Translations under genes and position numbers: made by a program
Notes under the pieces: model-generated
The model's database searches: none
The model's input: only the letters and a program-made list of their open reading frames with translations
What the model was told of the DNA's origin: nothing
Assembly: GCA_001600875.1 (NCBI GenBank)
Contig: BCLD01000013.1
Span: 231,408-295,407 of the forward strand
DNA: 64,000 nucleotides
Direction of reading: 5' to 3'
From: Solicoccozyma terricola
Lineage: Eukaryota > Basidiomycota > Tremellomycetes > Filobasidiales > Piskurozymaceae
In this document: positions 1 through 9,700 of the stretch, piece by piece
Numbering within the stretch: position 1 is the stretch's first letter
Layout of the letters: the number at the start of each line of letters is the position of its first letter

Positions 1-148
1 CCTCGGATGAGGGGGGGGGGGGGGGGGGGGGGGGAAGGGGAGGTTACGTTTAGAGGGATTTGAGGAGGGGTTTTAAGACTGATAGTTTGGGCTTGCCTTT
101 TTTTTTTTCTTTTGGGAAACGCTTTGGGAAACGCTTTGGGGGGGGGGG

Positions 149-2976
149 GATTATATAGGAATTACTGGATTTTCAAATTCTATACCTACACCTACTCCTA
201 CCGCAACGACGTCAACATCAACATCAACGACGACGACGCAACATCCTACTTCATTTTCATTCCCTTCACAACCAACTTCATTCTTCCCGTTCTCTTCTTC
301 TCATATACCAGCACCACCACCACCTCATCATCAACATCAACATCATCAACTACCCAACATTGTCGTTCCACAATCAATGCCAACTAGTACTTTATTCAGT
401 GGATTGAATTCATTTTCATTGAATTCGACAATACGAAGATTTGATTCGATATCAGATGATGAGAATGATCGAGAGAATGGAGGGAGGGATAAAGATAAGG
501 ATAGGAACGATGATGATGATGATGATGATGATGAGGAGGATGAGGACGATGAGGAGGAAGATGAGGAAGACGATGATGATGAGATTATGCCATTTTCATT
601 CGGTGAAACATCTTCTTCTCCTTTTGTTTCTACGACTTCGACGTCTGGACATACGAGTAGGAGATTGAGTGTGATGAGTGATGATAGTGATGGGATTGGG
701 AATGGGAATGGGAATTCGGCGGTGGTGGTGGTTGGTGGTGGTGGTGTCGGTGGTGGTGTCGGTGGTGGCGGCGGCGGTGGAGGTCGAGGTGATACTGGCG
801 ATAACACACGACCAATGAAAAGAGCTAGATGGGATGGTGATGAATCAATCAAAGGAATTAAAAAAGGAAAAATCACAAAATCGAAAAATGGGAAAATAAT
901 CCAAACTACCACTTCTTCTTCTTCTTCTTCTTCAACAAATCAAGATGGGAATCTACTTGCTCCTCCACCTGCTCCTAAACGACCTTGGAATACTTCTCCT
1001 CAATCTACTCATCTTCCATCAGGTTCTCAATTGATCAACCCATTGACTAATGAACTAGATCTTAAACCTGAATTGTTGGAAGGCTTAACAAAAGAAGAAA
1101 TTCGAAAAGTTAAAAATCGAGCGTCGGCGCAAAGATCGAGGACTAGGAAATGGGAAGTTCAAGAAGGGTTGAAGGGGGAGAATGAGAGGTTGAGAGAGGA
1201 GTTGGAGAGGCTCAGAGCTGAGATGGAAGGGAATGACGAGGAGGAGACGACGGGTGGCGGCGGCAGCGGCGGCGCCGCTGCAGCAAGAGACGAAGAGAAA
1301 GACGCACTCAAAGCCCTCGTTGAGAAACTACGAAAAGAAGTTACTCTTGAGAAGAAAGCGAGGATGAAAGCTGAAGCTGAAGTATGGAGTCTTAAAGCTC
1401 AACTCGAAGCTGCAATCGTATCAGCAAAACAGCAAAACCTACCTACGACTCAAGCTACTGGCATACCTAGTCCTGCAACATCGTCAGAGGATGATATCAT
1501 GTCGGTTCATGGTGTTGATATGGATACCAGTGTGGATATGCATGGCACGGCGGAGAAGGGTGAGATGCGAAGGGAGAGAAGTTTGCTTCCTCATGCAAAG
1601 GCGAGAGCAGTCGGGAAGGATGGAAAAGGTGTCTTGATGATGGTGAGTCCCCCGTGCAGCAGGCACTCTCGTTAGCCGTTTGCATTGTATTTTGACGCAG
1701 ACATGCACGCACGCACGCACGCACGTACTCCCAGGTCGTACTCTTCTCATTCGCACTATTCACCCTCCCACCCCACCTTCGAAGCTCGACGTACCCTACC
1801 TACCTCCCGCTCAACGCCAACTCACTCCCACTCACCGAACCACCACGTCCCGTACTCGGCCGCGTTCTCTCCTTTGACGACGATCGTAACCTCATGCGCA
1901 ACGCCTCATCCGAAGAAAACGGTCTCGTCATGGTCTCCAACGAGGAGAACGCCGCTTGCGATGCTACCTACGCCGAGAACAAGCAGACGGCCCTCTGCCC
2001 AGCTCCGGCAGGTCTAGATCAAGGCTCGCGTGGCAATAACGGTCGTGGCGCTACTCGCGGTAGGAAGAGTTTCTCCTTTACTCTCCTCCGACCGATCAAC
2101 GAGGACGAGGAGGCTTCCGATAATGCTTCTGCTACCGGCGCTGGAGGATCACCTTCCGCTTCAACCGAGAAATCCGGCGGCGAAGTCGAGGATGTCCTTC
2201 AGCGATGGCTTGGTCTCTCACTTTTCGACGATGGCAAGGACCGCGATACTACGTCGATGCTGACCGAAGTCCCAACCATTCCTGGCGGCTGGATCGTTGT
2301 TGATTCCTCAAACCCGATCGGATCATCCGCTTTCGCAGCCTCTACACCAGGCGCAACAAAGACCGCATCAGTCGCTACCACCCCAAAGCCAAAGGCATGG
2401 GATGGGTCTGATATCGAGATGATGAACCTCGACACAGAAATGATGTCCATCTCCGCTGGTACTCCACCCCAGAACCCGAACGACCTGGGTTTGTACCCTT
2501 CAGTCAACGGCGCCGACATCGGTCCATCTCCAACTCTCGCACCGCACGTCATCGAGGACCCTCTGGCTGAAGAGGAATTCGCTCCACCATCTCCACCTGC
2601 TCAGTTGATTCCTGGATCTTTCCCTCGGACTCCAAGCCACAACCGTCAACCATCCCGTCTTATCGGCTCGCTTCCATCTTCAGCACTCATGGCTCTCGGT
2701 CAGAACCAGGCGGAGAAATACATGAAGCTCGAGCTCGAGGTGGATATCGAAGTCGAAGTCAGCTGTACTGGCGTCCGGAGGAAGAACGCAGACGACCCCC
2801 GCCTGCCTTCCGGTCTTAGCGTGGTTTCAAAGGACGAAGTCGGGAGGATACTGTCGCTTAGTAACGCTGCTATCGGTCTCGATGATTCTGCAGTGGAGGA
2901 GAGAGGATTGGCGTTACGTGGGATGGTAGCGGACATGGGAGAGTCCGGCTTGAGTTCGGGTTGGCACATGGTTTAG
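149..2976 (+). CDS. bZIP transcription factor with a hydrophobic segment after the zipper (5' partial)
   Basis: Exons about <149-1642 and 1735-2976, with a GTGAGT...CAG intron joining in phase 0. The reading frame stays open upstream of the first in-frame ATG (377) through a Ser/Thr/Pro/His/Gln-rich stretch to the G tract at 140-149, so the true start was not found. The basic region (nt ~1110-1150, KNRASAQRSRTRK) has the Asn and Ser-Arg of bZIP proteins and is followed by a Leu-repeat zipper and a second helical Lys/Glu-rich segment (nt ~1290-1430). Splicing creates a hydrophobic run, VLMMVVLFSFALFTL, across the junction, followed by an acidic Ser-rich C-terminal region with two Asn-X-Ser sequons and a few Cys. 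DNA binding as a bZIP dimer is family knowledge. Membrane tethering (ATF6/CREB3-like) is inference. A HAC1/XBP1-like role is the alternative, because a CAGCAGG loop motif lies in the intron. Confidence 0.7.
1643..1734 (+). other. bZIP intron with a possible Ire1-type loop
   Basis: This 92 nt interval has a conventional GTGAGT donor and a CCCAG acceptor. It also holds GTG-CAGCAGG-CAC at 1654-1666, a 7-nt loop of the CNG/CNGN type cut by Ire1 in HAC1/XBP1 mRNAs, though the stem is only 3 bp. If the intron is retained, the frame ends at 1673-1675. I found no convincing second Ire1-type site, so ordinary splicing is the simpler reading. An ACGC microsatellite lies at 1706-1725. Confidence 0.45.
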
Positions 2977-3338
2977 TGAGACACCAGCAGACCAACAGAC
3001 CGAAAACACAAAAAACGTAGACCTCGTTTTCGAGGGTAGACAAACAAACGAGACGTAAGATTGTTAGTAGTAGAGCTTCAACGTTGTTGGCGGCGGGTGC
3101 TAGATTTGCCTCGTCCGACCCCCCCTCCTTTCACATTCCTTGATAAAAATTCATTTGTAGACACCGAGAAAGGACAATCGGCCGGGCAGAAACCGCTGCA
3201 GACTACCTGGCTGAGCCCTCTTTTGCGTCTCAATGGTATCGGGACGTTGCGCATAAAGTTGAACAATAAGATCGATTGATATAGACACACAACTTGAAAA
3301 CACAACCACAAACTCCACCAATCTCCACACTGCATCCT
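2977..3338. other. convergent intergenic region
   Basis: This region lies between two convergent gene ends and should hold both 3'UTRs. I see no open reading frame with gene-like composition and no structured RNA here. Confidence 0.5.
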
Positions 3339-4260
3339 TCAAACGGTCAATTGGTACTCGTATTCATCTGTCCCACTCTGAGCGAACCACAAGATCATTG
3401 CGCTACGGGGGCGAACGAACAGCGAACGAACAATCAAGTCAAATCAGTTCTGTACTCGACCTTTTGCGTCGGGAGATTGATACTCACCTCAACATCACTC
3501 CAGCATTCATACCAACATTGGCTCCTCCATAGTAGATATAATGGTCGTAACCAGGAACAATGTACTTGAGAATGAGGACCGTCTGCAAAGAATCATCATT
3601 TCACGCGTCAATAACCCCCCCACCCCCCTTTCATTTGCATGATCCATGAAATCCAATCTCACCAAACTACCCGCTAGACCACCTGCCATTAATGCAACGC
3701 CAATGAAGAGAACCACTCGTGCTCTCCACGCGACTGATCCTTCACCTCCCCATGAATCAGAGCCATAAGAGTGGAGGTGGGATTTATCAAGGAGGGAGGT
3801 AACGAGATACCCGACTGTACCGAGAGCGAGAATGTTCAAGATGAGCCTCAAAGTTCCCCCCCCTGGTTGACCATGTTGACCAGTGAAAGAACAAAACTCA
3901 CGAGTGCTGATGATGGCTGGGATCCAATCGACAAAATTCATTCGAACTGGGATTGTATCGTGAGGTGCATCGGGAGGTGGCGTGTCATGACTGGATAAGG
4001 TCTGCGCATCGATAAGGAGGAAGAAGGAGAGGGCGAACTGAATGATGAGGAAGACGGTACACGAGTAGATAAGGGAATATCATACGTTAGTGTGTCCAAT
4101 GACACCAGGTAAACCAGGTAATTGCCAGGGACCAAACACGACCCACCACTGCGCCGGACACGTATGTACCGATCTCCCTGGACTTTGGACCGAGATTGAA
4201 CTTTGGCAAGTTGAACATGAAGATCCTCCGTGGATCGTATGATGAACGAGGGAGGGACAT
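3339..4260 (-). CDS. VPS68: Vps68/TMEM50 (UPF0220) family membrane protein
   Basis: Five exons: 3339-3402, 3488-3582, 3663-3814, 3902-4037 and 4147-4260; 186 aa, the usual family length. The order matches TMEM50/Vps68: a cytosolic start, a first membrane segment with YVSGAVFALSFFLLIDA, a second with FVDWIPAIIST, the conserved turn WRARVVLFIGVALMAGGLAGS, and a last segment ending in ANVGMNAGVMLS and WFAQS. All junctions keep phase. In yeast, Vps68 works with Vps55 in endosome-to-vacuole traffic. The start was chosen at 4260 because it precedes the conserved N-terminus and gives an in-phase first exon. The gene is convergent with the bZIP gene and in line with the acidic-protein gene upstream of it on the same strand. 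The function is assigned by family resemblance. Confidence 0.82.
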
Positions 4261-4458
4261 GGCAGGTGAGTGGGTGTATGCGATGCGATGCGCTGCGAAG
4301 GGTGTGCTTGTGTGTGGTGCATGTCGAGCGAGATGATGTCGACGAGGTTGAGGTCGAGGGGTCGCGTGAGAACGATCACGTGCGTGTGAGGCTGTACAAA
4401 GTGGGCAGCAGAGGTGACAATTCCACACGTATATCAACCAACGAACGTACTCCGTCCA

Positions 4459-5973
4459 CTATGAACCCCCTCCAGTCCCTTGGTCAGGCTGGAAGAACGA
4501 ATCCAGCATCGACTCCAGGTCCATTCCACTCCAATCCCCCCCTCCATCCATCGACATAAGGTTGGATGGATCGACGTCTCCATTACCGTCTCCTGCCGAT
4601 TGACCTGTCCCACCACCCTGCTCTTCATTCTTCCCACTCGACTCTTGACCTCCTTGACCTCCACTCCCTCCTCCAGGCAAACCTTTCATCAACTCTGCAA
4701 ACTGGGCCATATCGATACCTCCTAAATCACCACCAGAACCACCTACATCCGTTCCAAACAATCCATCACCCATTTCCATCCCAGCCGCAGACGACCAAGC
4801 TGCAAGATCTGCATCAGATAATGAATTCAAAGCAGCTAGAGCAGCTTCATCTCCTCCTTCAATGGGATTATCCGAGTTATCCATCGACATTAGAGGTGTA
4901 TCGAGAGATGATATGAATTGAGTAGGGTCAAAAGGTGATGCAAAGTTGTCGTTGGGGTTAGGTTGTTCCGAGGTTGTGATCGGATTCGGATTCGATGCTG
5001 AAGCTGCTGCGAGCATTTGTTGAAGTATTGATGTGTTGTTGAAATTGACATTTGATCCTGATTGATTCGTTCTAACCTGCGCAGTCGTAGACGATTCTTC
5101 TGGGCCTGTCGACGTCGACGTCGACGTCTTCCCAATCTTGCCATTATTCTCCGTCGTCGGTCCTTCCAGATCAATTATCTCATCCTGTCCCTTCGTCGTC
5201 TTCGGTCCACTCGTCTCATCCATCAATCCACTAAGATCAATAACGTCTGAAAGTTGCTTATCTGCTTCACCCGTTACATCCTGTCGAGCGTGTCCGAGGT
5301 CCATTGCGGAAGACTTTGGAGGAGATTCAATCTTCATGGTGGGTGCTGGTTCGGGAGGCTGTTGAGCTGCACGAGCTGAATTTTCCGTATATACCACCGA
5401 TGAGTGACGCTGAAGATCCAATTCAAAATGCCATGAGTTTTCAATTCCAAACGCGCTATCGTCACATCCATGCATATGACTCACCACATACCCCTCGACT
5501 CTCATCCTGCATCGTTCCCATTCAACACACGCCTTTGTGAATAGTTTTAATAGATGTGCTGGGGGTCGCGGTTGCAGGTGTGTGAGATTCCTGTGGTGTT
5601 GGTTTTGATGTCAGATGGGTTCGAAGACGTATACAGTTTGGTGATGAGAGGAGAGGAGATGACGAACCGTTGACGGAGATCTATTTGGAAACGAGCTATT
5701 AGAGCGCGGTAGTAACATGCTTCCTACTCGACGAGCGAGGCGAAAGTAGGTCGGTCAATCAGCGTAGTATTCAAGCGACGGTCATGTGGTGAGATTTACC
5801 TGTAGACTTCTCTCCATGATACCCAATTGCTGGATCAACCATGTTTTACCATCCACGCTCTCCTCTTTGATTTGGCCCTGTCCTTGGTCTGTGGAGTCTT
5901 GCAGACCTGCCGTTCCAGCTGTACGTTTGAGTGATTCCATGGGAGGGATAGAAGGGGCTAGATCTGTGGCCAT
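4459..5973 (-). CDS. acidic Gly/Asp/Asn-rich protein of unknown function
   Basis: Four exons: 4459-5409, 5485-5590, 5668-5723 and 5800-5973; 428 aa. The 56 nt second exon is defined by phase and by helix-like coding (YYRALIARFQIDLRQR). The N-terminal ~120 residues look like a folded helical unit containing WLIQQLG and a Trp/Cys/Arg-rich stretch. The rest is low-complexity: acidic, with repeated DLSG/DLEG motifs and a long Gly/Gln/Asp/Ser tail with Met-Asp-Leu clusters such as GMDLESMLDSFF, which resemble transcription-activation segments. I do not recognise the family. A fungus-specific Mediator tail subunit (Med2/Med3-like) is one possibility from size and composition only. It shares a 230 bp divergent promoter with the VPS38 gene. 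Confidence 0.6.
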
Positions 5974-6203
5974 GGTGCTGGAGTGGATGTATGATACCTG
6001 GGAGTGGGACGGTAGCGATGGTCGGTGGATTGTTTACAGTTGGAAGCCACGTGACACAGGACAGCGATGATGATGTTGGTAGCTAGCTAGCTGGTCAACG
6101 GGTGGGGGTGGTGCACTCAACAGGCTACAACGATCAACAGCATCAGCGGTCGCACCTGGCGACAGTCCCCTACTCTCTCCCCAGGCGCTCGTCGGCTCCC
6201 ACC

Positions 6204-6297
6204 ATGTCGACGTGGATGGGATTGGCTCCCAGGACTGATGAAAGAGGGTCGATGGAGGTGGTACCTGTAAGTGCTCCGGGCAGCCCTCAATACCACT

Positions 6298-6348
<51 letters not shown>

Positions 6349-9300
6349 CACTCTACTACCTCGTTCATCAGCCTCGAATTCGACACATCACATCTATACA
6401 AGTACATAATCTCTCACTCCAGCCGTCTTCTTCCACCGAACACTCCGGCACACATCCATCTCCTGGTATCCCTTCACACAACCCTGATCATCATCTATCC
6501 CTATCTCCATCTACCATATCCGCACATCCTAGAGCACGTCGGATCTCTCAACCTCCCCCTTCGAACCTGTCTCATGTAAGCCAATCGTATGAAACATATC
6601 TTGATGAAACGATCGAAGAGGAAGGCTCTGTGGGTCGGTCTAGCTCGCGGGGAGACGGAGAACCTTCGTCGCCTCATGTTGGGAATCGACCGGGGATAGC
6701 AATCTCAAGAAGTCGAAGTAGATTGGTAGTACCTCGTCATGGAGCAGTCACATCTCCTGGACCTGGAGTAGGATCATTGCAGACGTACGGATTCCCTTCC
6801 GTATCTCCTACATCACCAACTCTTCCCACCTCTTCCTTCCCTGACTCATCGCACTCGCATCGTCGTCGCTCAGCGTCAATATCATCGGTCCGATCGAACA
6901 TATCAATAATGTATCCATCTCATGATCTTGCCTATCGAAGAGAAAGAGCAGCCACTTTGAATTCTATGATGCCATCGAGGGAGGAACAAGTTATTATGAG
7001 ATTGAAGGTGAAAGAGAGGTTAAGAAGATGCTTCGTCACCTTGTCATTGGTTAGCGAGAGTCGAAATGAAGGTCAAGGGGATCTAGAAGTAAATGATGGA
7101 AAATCAGCGCTCGGGAATGGCGAATCATCAAGAGCTCGCACAAACCCTGGATCCCCATCGTCGTCTCTTGCAAAAACACGTCCTTCGATATCCCGCCCCA
7201 GCTCACTAAACAACACCCTGGTCCGATCTTCCTCTACTCAATCAACAAAGTCGATCTCAACAACCTCCAGTACAACATCCCGATCTACCTCACCCATCAC
7301 ACCTACCCCAAGTCCATCCAGGAAAGGAGGTACGACACCTACTCGAGACGGCGTCGCGAGGAGAGTCTCATTAGGAAAGGCGGAGCTGAATCATGCTAGG
7401 AAAGCCTTGGGTGGAGGGTCAGTTTCAGTCGCCGTTCCGACAAAGCATGGCAGAGGAGGGAGTACAAGACCTAGTCCTGGGAGAATGTTGGGAACTAGCG
7501 TGCCATCACCCAGGACATCGACGGAAGGTGGTGGTTCAAGCAAGAAACCTAGAACAACTTCCACGTCGACGCCATTCTACATATCTCCTATCCATAGACC
7601 GTCCATACATCCCACATTTACATCTTTGGACAAGCGATCGGACTTTGCTGATTGGCTGACTGTAGAGAATGAGGCAGGTCATGTAGTAAGACTGAATTTG
7701 TGGGTAGAGAAAATAGGAGGGAAGGGGAATAGTCCTGGTTGGGATAGGGTCACTAGAGACGTTCTGGTAGATCTAAGGACTTTGAAAGAGGTTCATAAGT
7801 CGGTGAGTCGATGTGGCAAGTGACTCTTGAGTTTGTCTTGCTGATGCCTTTTGTAATTGCACAGGACAAACCATTGCCGGACAATACACTCTTATTCACA
7901 TTTTCCAATCGGGGACCTGCTCAATTCTACTTACCCCGGACCCCAACACCAGGTGTCATTGGCGGTGGTAGTGAGGTTGCTCAACCTCAGTCCCAAATCC
8001 AAGATGTAAAGAACGACGCCATGTTTGTTGCCGTGCAAAAGAGCTTGAAGGAAACAAGAATGGTCAGAGGGATTTCATTGGCAACGCTGCATCAGTGAGT
8101 CAACGTCGATCGTCTCAGGGAATGAACAGAACCTGAGGGAGGACCTTCGTCACCGCAGTCTTGTCAATCTAGAGGCGGTATACAGGGACACCGAGAGGAG
8201 TAAGACGCAGAACAGCTCCAAGTTGGCCAAGGCAATCCTGCAAGACGAGACTCATGATCGCTTTGTGAATGCGCTCTCCATCCAACATCCTCGAACCACT
8301 GCTGATTATTTCTTTTGCTTGTGATAGACTCGAGAGCTAAGCGAACAAAGCATCAAGAATCGAAGACTTGAAATCGCGACCGGCAATACCATGTCACGCT
8401 GTCAAGCAATAAGAGACAGCATCGCTGAAAGGCGGTCGAAGCTTCAGATCAGACGTGAAGCTCTGTCACAAGCTCACCTTGAATCGGAATGTCTCCGTGA
8501 TAGAGTGCATGAGCTTGATACCGGGGTCTCAGAAGAAAGGCGAGCATATTGCACATTCATTTTCGATTTCGATAGCTTCGGCTGACGTCCTAACTCACTT
8601 GGCAGATCGCAACGTAACGCTATTCAGCCCGCTACTATCCGCCTTCGGGCCCGTTCTGCTCAAATTCTCGACTACATGTTCCCAATCCTCCCTCTTGACC
8701 CTCAAACCCTTCTCTACACCATCATGTCCGTGCCTCTTCCCATTCCTCAAACTCCAACAGCGGCTGCACCTCCGATTTCAATGCCATCGGGTTTGTTACC
8801 TCTTGGAGCCAAAGTCGACGAAGATAGCTCGGCTACTGCGTTGGGCTTTGTTGCTATTGTTGTGCAAGTGTTGGCTGGGCTCTTGGAACATCAATTAGTA
8901 TACCCGGTGACTTGCGTGGGAAGTAGGAGTTTAGTGCGGGATCCGATATCGGTGATCAATGGACCGAGGAGGTGAGTTGTGGTCATAGCAATGACCGGCG
9001 TCAGAGTGCTCACTGGAATGAAAAAGCAGCTTCCCGCTTTATGCAAAGGGAGTCGAGCGGTATCGGTACGAATATGCCGTCTTCTTATTGAACAAGAACA
9101 TAGAGCTAGTCAGTGCATTTCCTTAATGACTCGTGTGGAGTTGTAGAAGCTGACCAACGTTCCCCTGTTCAGATGATGGTGGATGCACGTATCCGAATCG
9201 AGGATATGCGACATACACTGCCTAATCTCAAGACTCTACTTCTGACTGTGTCAGCGGAAGTGTCTTCGCATGACCCGTATGTGAAAAGGAGAAAGTGAGC

Positions 9301-9522
9301 GGCGTCGTGCCCTCTCCCTGGCGGAGATATGCTAGACATTAACTACGCTCTGGCGAACACAGCACTCCATTACGCCAGTTTTCCCCTTACACTTTTCCTT
9401 CTCGCGTGCCTCCTACGGCCGTCATTGGCTCGCCGTCCTCTGGATCCCGGACTACCGTCAACACGCCCGGCTCTACCATGAGTCAAGCTGCTGCCAAGCT
9501 GCACTACATTATGGGTGACTGA
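6204..9522 (+). CDS. VPS38: Vps38/UVRAG-like subunit of the Vps34 PI3-kinase complex
   Basis: Nine exons: 6204-6266, 6372-7802, 7865-8094, 8159-8264, 8328-8539, 8606-8971, 9030-9108, 9173-9276 and 9363-9522; 916 aa. The start ATG has a strong CCCACC context. Order: an early RIRHITSIQV motif; a long Ser/Pro/Arg linker; a C2-like part (residues ~460-560) with LFTFSNRGPAQFYLP; a coiled coil (TRELSEQSIKNRRLE onward); and the conserved C-terminal BARA-like part with LGFVAIVVQVLAGLL and KGVERYRYEYAVFLLNKNIE, which is typical of UVRAG/Vps38/Atg14. The family serves in endosomal sorting and autophagy with Vps34, Vps15 and Beclin1/Vps30. The intron after 8539 appears to be GC-AG, and the donor after 9108 is GTCAGT. 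UVRAG/Vps38 fits better than Atg14 because of the C2-like region, but that choice is inference. Confidence 0.82.
6298..6348 (+). repeat. (TAC)n microsatellite in the first VPS38 intron
   Basis: About 16 tandem TAC units fill the middle of the 105 nt intron (6267-6371) and run directly into the CTCAC branch-point-like sequence and acceptor. In other frames it reads as poly-Leu or poly-Tyr, which is not coding. Confidence 0.9.
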
Positions 9523-9700
9523 CGCCACAGCGGGCGAGCTTGGCCGCCGAACCGCCTTCTGGTTCAGGGGAGAGTGAACACGAAGGCCCATATTCTGTAA
9601 CACTCTCTCACTTCACACCATCTGTCCATCTGTCCATCATGACCCCACTTCTTGCTTGACCTCGTCCCATCCTCTACCACGAATATACATTCCGCCCAAC

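Noticed and set aside
346..912. Long minus-strand open frame opposite the bZIP gene with a poly-Ser tract
   Set aside because: It mirrors the poly-Asp/Glu codons of the plus-strand bZIP protein, has no domain, and is a shadow of that gene.
1698..1704. Second Ire1 cleavage site for the bZIP mRNA
   Set aside because: CAG at 1698-1700 would give an in-phase 41-nt excision, but the loop does not fit the CNG/CNGN consensus and no stem is evident.
6298..6348. Poly-Leu or poly-Tyr coding segment
   Set aside because: It is a TAC microsatellite inside an intron with proper GTAAGT and CAG ends; joining around it restores the VPS38 frame.
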